13,344 nucleotides of DNA from Patulibacter sp. (GTDB taxonomy: Bacteria > Actinomycetota > Thermoleophilia > Solirubrobacterales > Solirubrobacteraceae), in assembly GCA_031119595.1 (NCBI GenBank), contig JAVHXX010000060.1, forward strand, positions 1 through 13,344. The letters run 5' to 3'. Shown piece by piece: positions 5,660 to 11,689 of the stretch. Below the pieces are notes generated by a model. It ran no database searches. It had not been told where the DNA came from and worked only from the letters and a program-made list of their open reading frames with translations. Position 1 is the first letter of the stretch, and every line of letters begins with the position of its first letter. Position numbers and translations under genes: made by a program.

Positions 5660-5690
5660 TTGCCACGCCGCCGTCGCGCGATGAAAGAAT
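5660..5690 (+). promoter_or_regulatory. Promoter of the M42 peptidase gene
   Basis: TTGCCA (5660-5665) resembles a -35 and AAGAAT (5685-5690) a -10, with 19 bp between. The -10 ends 7 nt before the ATG at 5698, the same geometry as in neighbouring genes. It therefore favours ATG 5698 over the in-frame ATG at 5689, which would overlap the -10. Confidence 0.5.
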
Positions 5691-5697
5691 GGCGGGG

Positions 5698-6765
5698 ATG
5701 AGCGTTCCCACCAGTCTCAAGAGCCTTCTCGACGCGGTGGGCCCCTCGGGCCAAGAACGCGCCGTCGCGGCGGCCTTCGCGGGGATCGCCAAGGAGTACA
5801 CCGACCAGGTCGAGGTCGATGTCGCCGGTTCGGTGCACGCCCGCGTGGCCGGCACCGCCGACGGCCCCCGCATCGCGATCGTCGGCCACATCGATGAGAT
5901 CGGCCTCATCATCAGCCACATCGACGACAAGGGCTTCCTCTGGTTCGGTCCGGTCGGTGGGTGGGACCCGGTCATCCTCGTCGGCCAGCGCGTGGCGATC
6001 CAGACGAAGAACGGCCCGGTGGTCGGCGTCGTCGGGAAGAAGGCGATCCACCTGATGGAGGCCGACGAGCGCGGCAAGGGCACCAAGCTCAACCAGCTCC
6101 ACATCGACATCGGCGCCGCCGACGGCGACGAGGCCAAGAAGACCGTGCGGGTCGGCGATGTCGCCGTGATCGACGGCTCGGCCGTCGAACTGCTCGGCGA
6201 GCGCGTCGCCTCCCGCGCGATGGACAACCGCCTCGGCGCGTACGTCGCGGTAGAGGCCGCCCGGCGCATCGCCGCGGCCGGCGGTGCCGCCTCGGAGGTC
6301 GTCGCGGTCGGCGCGACGCAGGAGGAGATCACGTTCGGCGGCTCGACCACGTCCGCGTACTCGGTGAAGCCGAAGATCGCGATCGTCATCGACGTCACCC
6401 ATGCCACCGACTCGCCGGGCATCGAGGAGAAGGAACTCGGCTCCCACCCGCTCGGCAGCGGCCCCGTGATCGAGCGCGGTGCGAACCTCCATCCGGCGAT
6501 CTCGGACCTCCTCATCGAGACGGCCGAGGCCGAGGGCATCGAGTACACGATCGCCGTGGCGACCCGCGGCTCGGGCACCGACGCCGACGCCGTCCACCTG
6601 TCGCGTGGTGGCGTTGCGACCGGCCTCGTGTCGATCCCGCTCCGCTACATGCACTCCCCGGTCGAGACGATCGACCTGCGTGACGTCGAAGCCGTCGTCG
6701 CGTTGGTCACGGCGTTCGCGCTCAAGGTCCCGGCCGACTTCGACGTACGGCGCTCCATCGGCTGA
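5698..6765 (+). CDS. M42 family metallopeptidase (glutamyl aminopeptidase / FrvX type)
   Basis: 355-aa cytoplasmic di-metal aminopeptidase that trims N-terminal residues from peptides; family members assemble into large tetrahedral particles. Seen in order: GPSGQE (15-20), the first metal site VGHIDEIGL with His64 and Asp66, SRAMDNRLGAY with bridging Asp176, GATQEEI with the catalytic Glu209 and metal ligand Glu210, VIDVTHATD with Asp232, and RYMHSPVE with His319. All expected ligands are present and length is normal, so it should be active. The insert between about 85 and 165 corresponds to the PDZ-like dimerisation domain. The start is chosen from the promoter geometry; ATG 5689 would add three residues. 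The HAD phosphatase gene follows after 51 bp on the same strand, suggesting co-transcription. Exact peptide preference cannot be read. Confidence 0.92.
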   Translation: MSVPTSLKSLLDAVGPSGQERAVAAAFAGIAKEYTDQVEVDVAGSVHARVAGTADGPRIAIVGHIDEIGLIISHIDDKGFLWFGPVGGWDPVILVGQRVAIQTKNGPVVGVVGKKAIHLMEADERGKGTKLNQLHIDIGAADGDEAKKTVRVGDVAVIDGSAVELLGERVASRAMDNRLGAYVAVEAARRIAAAGGAASEVVAVGATQEEITFGGSTTSAYSVKPKIAIVIDVTHATDSPGIEEKELGSHPLGSGPVIERGANLHPAISDLLIETAEAEGIEYTIAVATRGSGTDADAVHLSRGGVATGLVSIPLRYMHSPVETIDLRDVEAVVALVTAFALKVPADFDVRRSIG

Positions 6766-6816
6766 CCAGCTCGCCCGCATGGACCACCCGTCTCCACGGC
6801 GAGAGCCGACCTGAGC

Positions 6817-7530
6817 ATGCGCCAGACACCACCCGGTCTGCTCGTGCTGCTCGACATCGACGGCACGCTCGTGTGGCGTGCGTCGCGGGCCCACGCCCAA
6901 GCCGTGGTCTCGGCCATCCACGAGGTCCACGGCGAGCTGACCCTCGCCCCGGTCGAGGCGGCCGGGTTCACCGACCGCCGGATCGTGCGCGCCATGCTGC
7001 TCCAGGCCGGCCTCACGAACGCGCAGGTCGACCAGGACATGGAGTGGCTGCTCGCGATCGCTGCCCGGACCTACGAGGAGACCTGCCCGGTCGACCTCTC
7101 GGACACCGTCCTCCCGGGCATCCCGGAGCTCCTCGCCGAGCTCTGTCGCGATCCCGGCCTGCAGCTCGGTCTCGTCACCGGCAACCTCGAGTCGATCGCG
7201 CACCGCAAGCTCACCGCCGCCGGCCTGTCGCGGCCACTGCTGCCGTGGGTCGGCGCCTACGGCTCCGACGCCGAGGACCGCAACCGCCTCGTGCCGGTCG
7301 CCCAGGAGCGCGCCGCCGCGCTCCACGGCATGGCGGGACGCTGGCCGTCCGACCAGACGGTCGTCGTCGGCGACACGCCCCACGACATCGCCTGCGCCCG
7401 GGCTGCCGGCGCATCGGTCATCGCCGTGACGACCGGCGCCTACGAACGCGACGCCCTCACCGACGCCGACGTGATCGCCGACTCGGCCACCGAGATCGCC
7501 GCGGCGCTCTCGCAGTTCGCCGCGGCCTGA
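6817..7530 (+). CDS. HAD superfamily hydrolase (phosphatase, Gph-like)
   Basis: 237-aa Mg-dependent phosphohydrolase. Motif I is LLDIDGTLV with nucleophile Asp13 and general acid Asp15. A helical cap lies at about 22-95. Motif II is LVTGN (Thr121), motif III is most likely Lys131 in HRKLT, and motif IV is VVVGDTPHDI with Asp186 and Asp190. All four motifs are intact. The alpha-helical cap and layout resemble phosphoglycolate phosphatase-like and beta-phosphoglucomutase-like enzymes, but the substrate cannot be deduced. No -10-like hexamer lies before the ATG at 6817, unlike most genes here. GAGAG occurs upstream at 6801-6805, a weak and distant ribosome-binding candidate. Absence of a promoter and the 51-bp gap fit translation from an M42-HAD bicistronic mRNA. 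Confidence 0.88.
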   Translation: MRQTPPGLLVLLDIDGTLVWRASRAHAQAVVSAIHEVHGELTLAPVEAAGFTDRRIVRAMLLQAGLTNAQVDQDMEWLLAIAARTYEETCPVDLSDTVLPGIPELLAELCRDPGLQLGLVTGNLESIAHRKLTAAGLSRPLLPWVGAYGSDAEDRNRLVPVAQERAAALHGMAGRWPSDQTVVVGDTPHDIACARAAGASVIAVTTGAYERDALTDADVIADSATEIAAALSQFAAA

Positions 7531-7540
7531 GCCGCCGCGG

Positions 7541-7558
7541 CCGGCCGTCAGCGGCCGG
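7541..7558. terminator. Bidirectional hairpin terminator between convergent genes
   Basis: CCGGCCG (7541-7547) and CGGCCGG (7552-7558) form a perfect 7-bp stem on a TCAG loop, extendable by three further pairs (one a G-T). It fills the 33-bp gap between the HAD stop (7530) and the alpha/beta hydrolase stop (7564), so it can serve both strands. Confidence 0.75.
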
Positions 7559-7563
7559 TCGGC

Positions 7564-8541
7564 CTACCGCGGAGCGGCATCGCCGGTGCCCCCGGGGCCG
7601 TCCGGGCGGCCCATCGACGCGGTCACCGCGCCGATGGCCTCCGCGATGGTCTCGGGGCGCGTGATCGGGATCATGTGGCCGCCGTCGCACTCCTGGAACG
7701 AGACGACGTTCGGAAGGTAGTCACGCAGTCCGACGGCCGACCAGCTGCCGACCATGGCGTCGTCCATGGCGCGCACGATGCCGACGGGCACGGTGACCTC
7801 GTCGAGGTGGCGGTCGAGCCAGCCGAAATCGCGGTTGAAGTCGACGCGATTGGCGTAGAGCGAGCGGAGCGTGTCGACGCGGAGGGTCTGGCCGTAGGCG
7901 TAGGCGGTGTAGGCCGGGGCGACCGGGGTGGGGTCAAAGGCGCGCACGAAGGCGTTGCGCACGACGAGCTTGGTAATGCCCCAGCCGACCGTGCGGCGGA
8001 GCAGGTCGCCGAGACCGGGGAGCGTGACGAGGAGCAGCGCGCGGGCCTCGTTGCGCATCGCGAGCGGCATGCCACGCCCGCCACCCATCGGCGCGCCGAG
8101 CACGATGCCGCCGACGAGCTCGGGGTGGCGCCGCGCGACGGTGAGCGCGACCGTGCCGCCGTACGAGTGGCCGACGAGCAGGCACTGCTCGACCGAGAGC
8201 GCACGCAGGCCCTCGGCGATGACGTCGGCCTGCTCGCGCATGGTCATCGCGGAACCGCCGGTATCGGCGAAGCCGGGGCGGTCGATGGCGATGCGGTGGC
8301 GGTCACCGAGCAGCGGCTGCACGGCATCCCAGTCGCGGATCGACCCCGGCAGACCGTGGATGAACACGACCGGCGGGCCCTCGCCCGGCATCTCGGTGAC
8401 GTGGAGATGGTGATGATCGCCGACGGTGATCGTGCCACCGGGCGGCGGAGGGGTCGGGGCGGGGTTCCAGACGCCGTACCCCCAGGCGGTGAGGCCGAAG
8501 ATCACGAGGAGCAGGAGAATGAGCAGTGCGGTCAGCAGCAT
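7564..8541 (-). CDS. Membrane-anchored alpha/beta hydrolase
   Basis: 325-aa serine hydrolase. Residues 1-22 form a hydrophobic anchor (MLLTALLILLLLVIFGLTAW), followed by a Pro-rich linker (27-36), so the catalytic domain probably sits outside the cytoplasmic membrane. Catalytic features: oxyanion-hole segment FIHGLPGS (60-67), nucleophile elbow GHSYGG with Ser126, candidate acid Asp260 or Asp261 in AMDDAM, and GGHM with His289. The DRPGF motif at 87-91 is typical of the epoxide hydrolase/haloalkane dehalogenase branch, but the Ser nucleophile indicates an esterase/lipase-like activity. A lid domain lies at about 150-230. Substrate is unknown. The TAGGTT promoter hexamer ends 9 nt before the ATG. 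The gene is monocistronic between two hairpins. Confidence 0.87.
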   Translation of the reverse strand: MLLTALLILLLLVIFGLTAWGYGVWNPAPTPPPPGGTITVGDHHHLHVTEMPGEGPPVVFIHGLPGSIRDWDAVQPLLGDRHRIAIDRPGFADTGGSAMTMREQADVIAEGLRALSVEQCLLVGHSYGGTVALTVARRHPELVGGIVLGAPMGGGRGMPLAMRNEARALLLVTLPGLGDLLRRTVGWGITKLVVRNAFVRAFDPTPVAPAYTAYAYGQTLRVDTLRSLYANRVDFNRDFGWLDRHLDEVTVPVGIVRAMDDAMVGSWSAVGLRDYLPNVVSFQECDGGHMIPITRPETIAEAIGAVTASMGRPDGPGGTGDAAPR

Positions 8542-8550
8542 TCGTTGCCG

Positions 8551-8579
8551 AACCTACGGCCCGGTACGCAGGGAGTCCA
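8551..8579 (-). promoter_or_regulatory. Promoter of the alpha/beta hydrolase gene
   Basis: On the minus strand TGGACT (8579-8574; four of six matches to TTGACA) and TAGGTT (8556-8551) are separated by exactly 17 bp. The -10 ends 9 nt before the ATG at 8541, giving at most a few nucleotides of leader. It is the best-formed -35/-10 pair in the window. Confidence 0.65.
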
Positions 8580-8647
8580 GCGACGGGGCGCACTCCATGC
8601 CGTGCTCAAACGCGAGCCGTCGCGCATCGCGTCGGCCGGAACGACGC

Positions 8648-8677
8648 GGGGCCGACTGCACTTCTGCAGCCGGCCCC
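8648..8677 (-). terminator. Strong hairpin terminator for the secreted-protein gene
   Basis: Arms 8648-8660 (GGGGCCGACTGCA) and 8665-8677 (TGCAGCCGGCCCC) pair over 13 bp around a 4-nt loop (GAAG in the minus-strand RNA). The one irregular position (8655 with 8670) is a G-U wobble in a minus-strand transcript but an A-C mismatch in a plus-strand one. This points to a terminator for the minus-strand gene ending at 8723. Confidence 0.7.
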
Positions 8678-8684
8678 GGATTCA

Positions 8685-8705
8685 GGCGGCGCCCAGCGCG
8701 CCGCC
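8685..8705 (-). terminator. Second hairpin just after the secreted-protein gene
   Basis: GGCGGCGC (8685-8692) and GCGCCGCC (8698-8705) form a perfect 8-bp stem with a 5-nt loop. It begins 17 nt beyond the minus-strand stop at 8723 and lies just before the stronger 8648-8677 hairpin, making a tandem terminator. Confidence 0.6.
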
Positions 8706-8722
8706 GACGCGTCGATGCTGGG

Positions 8723-9508
8723 CTACTTCTTGCAGCTCGCGGTCGACTTCGCGACGTCGGTCTTGACGGTGTTCAGACCGCCGGCGTCGGTGTAGTTGAC
8801 GTCCATCTCGAACGGCAGCTTGCCGCCGCTCGGGCACGGCCCGAGGCCCACGAGCGGCACCTTGACCTTGCCCTTGGTGCCCTTGACCTTGACCGACTTC
8901 GTCAGCGCGGAGACGGTCGCGGTGACGGACTTGACGGTCGGGTAGATGGCCGAGCCGGCGATCGGCTGGCGCAGCTCCTGCGGGATCGGGATGTACAGCT
9001 CGAGGCCGTACCCGTTGGTGCCCGAGCTCTGGAGCTTGGCCTGCACGGCCTGGTCGATCACGGCCGGCTGGCTCGCACGGACGCGGGCGAAGACGGCGTA
9101 CCCGGCGCCGAAGTAGAGGTCGGTGGTGGCGGTGATCGGGCCGACCGTGCCGCCGTCGGCGATGACGGTGGCCGAGCCGAGCTTCGAGCTCGACGGGCAG
9201 GTGTTCGTGGCGAAGAAGCCGGTCTTGGCGACCGGGTCACCGACGCAGTAGCTGAACGGGATCGGGTTGAAGAGGAGCGCCGGCGGGAGCTTCGTGGCGA
9301 TCGACTGCAGCTGCAGGTTGCCGGTCTGGTCGGAGGGGGTGTCCGGGAAGGCGCCCGTGAGCTTGAAGCCGACGGCGTTGCCCTGGACGACGGTGCCGGC
9401 CTTGTTCGGGGAGACCGACGCGGTCAGCGTCGACGCGGCGAAGGCGGACGGTGCTGCGATCAGCGCGGAGGCCGCGCCGAGCAGGAGGAGACGGGAGAGG
9501 GGACGCAT
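8723..9508 (-). CDS. Secreted protein of unknown function with Sec signal peptide
   Basis: 261-aa protein. The N-terminus MRPLSRLLLLGAASALIAAPSAFA is a classic signal peptide: Arg in the n-region, a hydrophobic core, and an AFA-type cleavage site near residue 24. The mature part is Thr/Ser/Val-rich and predicted mostly beta. It has four cysteines (88, 104, 225, 259) that could form two disulfides outside the cell, and a basic stretch KSVKVKGTKGKVKVPLVGLG (204-223). I do not recognise a named domain; similar short secreted beta proteins are common in Solirubrobacterales-type genomes (from memory). Unlike most genes here it has a Shine-Dalgarno-like GGAG (9521-9518) 9 nt before the ATG and a leader of about 75 nt from a TAGCGT hexamer. 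No neighbour indicates its role. Confidence 0.8.
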   Translation of the reverse strand: MRPLSRLLLLGAASALIAAPSAFAASTLTASVSPNKAGTVVQGNAVGFKLTGAFPDTPSDQTGNLQLQSIATKLPPALLFNPIPFSYCVGDPVAKTGFFATNTCPSSSKLGSATVIADGGTVGPITATTDLYFGAGYAVFARVRASQPAVIDQAVQAKLQSSGTNGYGLELYIPIPQELRQPIAGSAIYPTVKSVTATVSALTKSVKVKGTKGKVKVPLVGLGPCPSGGKLPFEMDVNYTDAGGLNTVKTDVAKSTASCKK

Positions 9509-9588
9509 GGAGAAGAGCTCCGATCAGGACTGCAATGTGCGGGGTGGTCGCACGCCGGTTGGCGCATGAACCTTCCGTGACCCTCGAC

Positions 9589-9618
9589 ACGCTACACCAC
9601 CGTAAGTTGCGGTGTCCC
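9589..9618 (-). promoter_or_regulatory. Promoter of the secreted-protein gene
   Basis: On the minus strand GGGACA (9618-9613) and TAGCGT (9594-9589) are 18 bp apart. Transcription from here would give a leader of roughly 75 nt ahead of the GGAG ribosome-binding site. The same TAGCGT hexamer is used by the two minus-strand genes to the right. Confidence 0.45.
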
Positions 9619-9714
9619 GCGTCGAAACGCGACGTGCAGGCGCAACGGCGGTCACGCTCCTGGATCGACGCTCGACGCGTCAACGCCCGCCGGTACTGGT
9701 AATTCCGTCTTCCC

Positions 9715-9733
9715 CCGTGCCTGCGGGGCACGG
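9715..9733 (-). terminator. Hairpin terminator after the DsbA-family gene
   Basis: CCGTGCC (9715-9721) and GGCACGG (9727-9733) make a perfect 7-bp stem with a 5-nt loop, about 26 nt past the minus-strand stop at 9760. No U-tract follows. Confidence 0.5.
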
Positions 9734-9759
9734 CGCGTCTGGACGACGTGCCGACCGGC

Positions 9760-10605
9760 TCAGACCGTCCAGAAGGCGTCGGTACCGGCGGGGTGCTCGG
9801 TCGCCCCCGCCTCGGTGAGCTTCTCGCGGGCCGCGTCGCGGTCGATCTCCATCACGGCGGCGACCTCGGCGGTCGCGAGAGGCGTGCCGGCCCACTCGAG
9901 CACGGCCAGGGGATCGTCGGCCGCCTCGGCCCGCTCGAGCTCGGGAGCGAGGTTCGCGAAGACGACGTCGTAGGCCATCGCGGGCACGAACCCGGCGACG
10001 GTGGCCGTGCGGCCCCCGGTCTCGAGCTCCAGCGACGGGCACGTGTAACGCCAACCGCCCTCCCACCGGGCGAGCTTGTGCGAGAGCTGCACGGCCGAGG
10101 CGGCCGGGTGCCGCGCCAGGCGGAGGTCCTCGGCGAGCGCGGTGTCGGTCTCGGTCGACGCGGCCCAGTGGTCGAGCTCGTCGCTGTCGATGCCGGCGGC
10201 GTGGGAGGCGTTGCGGAGGGTGTGGAGCTCGTCGAGGATGTTCGCCTCGACCATCGTCTGCAGGCGCAGCTGCCGCAGGAGCGACTCGGCCAGCTCGGCT
10301 CCGGCGTGCTCGCGGACCGCGACCACCTCGCGGCAGGCCGGCAACGTGGCGGCGAGCGCCGACCGCTCCGAGAGGTCGAACGGCATGCCGATCTGGCCCT
10401 CGAGGTTCGTGAAGCCCTGCTTGATCATCGCGGTCGTGAGGCCCTTCGACGCGTACTCCTCACGGCTCGACGAGAGGCCGACCATGCGGGTGGTCCACGC
10501 GAGCTGCGATCCGTACCGCCACCGCAGGCGCCAGAGCTGCGGCTCGGCACTGTAGGCGAAGGGGCAGTTCGGGTCGGTGAAGTGCGTGACGTTGACGGTC
10601 GCCAT
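9760..10605 (-). CDS. DsbA-family thioredoxin-fold protein with single active-site Cys
   Basis: 281-aa protein. The N-terminal HFTDPNCPFAYSAEP matches the DsbA/FrnE-type active-site loop, but the CXXC motif is C14-P-F-A17, so the second Cys is absent. A large helical insert follows (about 45-175). RYTCPSLELE (186-195) provides the conserved cis-Pro loop (Pro190, preceded by Cys189), and the thioredoxin fold closes with AYDVVFANLAP (211-221). The last 55 residues resemble a small helical domain. One active-site Cys suggests a glutathione/mycothiol-dependent transferase or isomerase role, like 2-hydroxychromene-2-carboxylate isomerase relatives, rather than disulfide formation. No signal peptide is seen, so it is cytoplasmic. 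The start is ATG 10605, not the in-frame GTG at 10614, because TAGCGT (10620-10615) directly abuts that GTG. Confidence 0.82.
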   Translation of the reverse strand: MATVNVTHFTDPNCPFAYSAEPQLWRLRWRYGSQLAWTTRMVGLSSSREEYASKGLTTAMIKQGFTNLEGQIGMPFDLSERSALAATLPACREVVAVREHAGAELAESLLRQLRLQTMVEANILDELHTLRNASHAAGIDSDELDHWAASTETDTALAEDLRLARHPAASAVQLSHKLARWEGGWRYTCPSLELETGGRTATVAGFVPAMAYDVVFANLAPELERAEAADDPLAVLEWAGTPLATAEVAAVMEIDRDAAREKLTEAGATEHPAGTDAFWTV

Positions 10606-10614
10606 AGGGCTCAC

Positions 10615-10640
10615 ACGCTAGTGCCCCGGACCGCGGTCCG
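10615..10640 (-). promoter_or_regulatory. Promoter of the DsbA-family gene with 14-bp palindrome
   Basis: TAGCGT (10620-10615, minus strand) is the -10, ending 9 nt before the ATG. CGGACCGCGGTCCG (10627-10640) is a perfect 14-bp palindrome centred in the -35/spacer region, where a bound dimer would block RNA polymerase. No normal -35 is visible. The palindrome could instead be a weak hairpin ending the upstream YjbQ transcript. Confidence 0.45.
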
Positions 10641-10682
10641 CTGAGGATTTCCGACGGGCGTTCGGCACGTTGCCGCTGGCGC

Positions 10683-10700
10683 CCGGGGCGCCGACCCCGG
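10683..10700 (-). terminator. Hairpin after the YjbQ gene
   Basis: CCGGGG (10683-10688) and CCCCGG (10695-10700) form a 6-bp GC stem with a 6-nt loop, starting 8 nt beyond the minus-strand stop at 10709. It is short but all G/C. Confidence 0.4.
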
Positions 10701-10708
10701 TCCCCGGC

Positions 10709-11137
10709 TCAGTCCGCGGCCTCGCCGTGGAGCGTGAGCACGAGCGACCGCGAGCCGCCGTGGTCGCGGTGCTCGGCGAGCTGGATGCCCTGCCACGTGC
10801 CCAACACCAGCCGGCCGCCGTGGACGGGGATGGTGAGCGACGGGCCGAGCAGCGACGCCTTCACGTGCGCGGGCATGTCGTCCGGGCCTTCCAGCGTGTG
10901 CGTGTAGGCCGGATCGTCCTCGGGCGCGAGCCGGTTCAGGGTGCTCTCGAGGTCGACGCGCACGTCCGGCGAAGCGGACTCGTTGATCGTGAGCGAGGCG
11001 CTCGTGTGGAGGCAGAACACGTGCAGCAGACCGGTCCGCACCTGCTCGAGCTCGGGGATGCCGGTGAGCACGTCGCGGGTGATGAGGTGGAAGCCCCGCG
11101 GGCGCGGCGCGAGCTGGACCTGTCGCTGGACCCACAT
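10709..11137 (-). CDS. YjbQ family protein (UPF0047)
   Basis: 142-aa single-domain protein of the YjbQ/UPF0047 family, normal length about 135-145 aa. Landmarks: the LLHVFCLHTSASLTINE strand-loop (37-53, His44), the DDPAYTHTLEGPDDMPAHVKASLLGPSLTIPV block (74-105), and GRLVLGTWQGIQLAEHRDHG (108-127). Some members complement E. coli thiamine-phosphate synthase mutants, so databases often label them secondary thiamine-phosphate synthase; the physiological role is unsettled. A longer upstream reading frame exists, but the ATG at 11137 is chosen because WVQRQVQLAPRPRGFH matches the family N-terminus and TAGCGT lies 7 nt upstream. Small and cytoplasmic, it is divergent from the SRPBCC gene across 102 bp. 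No thiamine genes are nearby. Confidence 0.9.
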   Translation of the reverse strand: MWVQRQVQLAPRPRGFHLITRDVLTGIPELEQVRTGLLHVFCLHTSASLTINESASPDVRVDLESTLNRLAPEDDPAYTHTLEGPDDMPAHVKASLLGPSLTIPVHGGRLVLGTWQGIQLAEHRDHGGSRSLVLTLHGEAAD

Positions 11138-11144
11138 GCGCAGC

Positions 11145-11150
11145 ACGCTA
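11145..11150 (-). promoter_or_regulatory. -10 element of the YjbQ gene (leaderless)
   Basis: On the minus strand TAGCGT ends 7 nt before the ATG at 11137. No Shine-Dalgarno sequence and no clear -35 are present. Confidence 0.55.
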
Positions 11151-11227
11151 GCGGGGCCGGTCCTCGCCCGGGCAGGCGACTGCGGTGCAACGGCGCTCCC
11201 GATCACCCGGCCTTCGGTGCGGCGGGG

Positions 11228-11233
11228 TATGGT
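11228..11233 (+). promoter_or_regulatory. -10 element of the SRPBCC gene (leaderless)
   Basis: TATGGT ends 6 nt before the ATG at 11240. With the YjbQ element it makes a divergent promoter pair in a 102-bp gap. No clear -35 is visible. Confidence 0.6.
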
Positions 11234-11239
11234 CGGCCG

Positions 11240-11689
11240 ATGGGAAAGCTGACGGGTGAGTCCAGCGTCGACATCGACGCGCCGATCGACCAGGTGTGGG
11301 CCGTCGTCGCGGACGTGCCCTCCGCGGCGGAGTGGCAGGGCGGCATGCTCCGCATGGACGTCGTCGAGACCGACGCCGAGGGCCGCGCGACGCTCGTCGA
11401 CACCGCCGCCGACGGCAAGGTCAAGGAGCTGAAGTCGCGCCAGCGCTTCACCTACCAGGCGCCGACCAAGCTCTCGTGGTCGCAGGAGAAGGGCGACATG
11501 AAGGACATCTCCGGCTCCTGGACACTCGAGGACCTGGGCGACGGCCGCACCCGCGCGACGTACGCCCTCGAGGCCGACCCGGGCCGCGTGCTCGGGATGA
11601 CGATCCGCGGCCCGGTCGAGATGGCGCTGCGCGCGATGCTCGTGAACCCGCGCGCCGGCGAGCTCGACAAGCGCGTCACTTCTTCGTAG
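11240..11689 (+). CDS. SRPBCC / polyketide cyclase-like (START-fold) protein
   Basis: 149-aa protein with the small START-like helix-grip fold. The N-terminal strand and first helix, ESSVDIDAPIDQVWAVVADVPSAAEWQ (7-33), are characteristic: a beta strand, then the I-D-A-P-x-x-x-V-W motif. It is followed by antiparallel strands (FTYQAPTKLSW, 70-80; SGSWTLEDLGDGRTRATYAL, 91-110) and a C-terminal helix (GPVEMALRAMLV, 124-135). The fold has a deep cavity that binds hydrophobic ligands such as lipids or polyketides; coenzyme Q-binding COQ10-like members share it. Ligand cannot be inferred. The start is supported by TATGGT 6 nt upstream. The 3' end overlaps the end of the convergent secreted-protein gene by 14 bp, so its last codons lie over the Lys tail of that gene. 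Confidence 0.87.
   Translation: MGKLTGESSVDIDAPIDQVWAVVADVPSAAEWQGGMLRMDVVETDAEGRATLVDTAADGKVKELKSRQRFTYQAPTKLSWSQEKGDMKDISGSWTLEDLGDGRTRATYALEADPGRVLGMTIRGPVEMALRAMLVNPRAGELDKRVTSS

Noticed and set aside
6779..6814. Eleven-codon ORF (MDHPSPRREPT) between the M42 and HAD genes, a possible leader peptide.
   Set aside because: No ribosome-binding site, no regulatory codons and no alternative hairpins around it; a short ORF like this is expected by chance.
4339..7383. Very long minus-strand open frames (413, 669 and 575 aa) opposite the SDR, M42 and HAD genes.
   Set aside because: They are antisense to genes with intact catalytic or binding motifs. Their predicted sequences are low-complexity Arg/Ser/Pro or Gly/Asp/Val-rich, as expected for shadows in GC-rich DNA.
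7675..9580. Plus-strand open frames (363 and 384 aa) opposite the alpha/beta hydrolase and secreted protein.
   Set aside because: They are shadows of minus-strand genes with clear motifs (GHSYGG, signal peptide) and have no recognisable domain.
9594..9616. Partial inverted repeat (ACACC...GGTGT) near the secreted-protein promoter.
   Set aside because: Only 5-6 bp can pair and the arms are irregular; not above chance in this composition.
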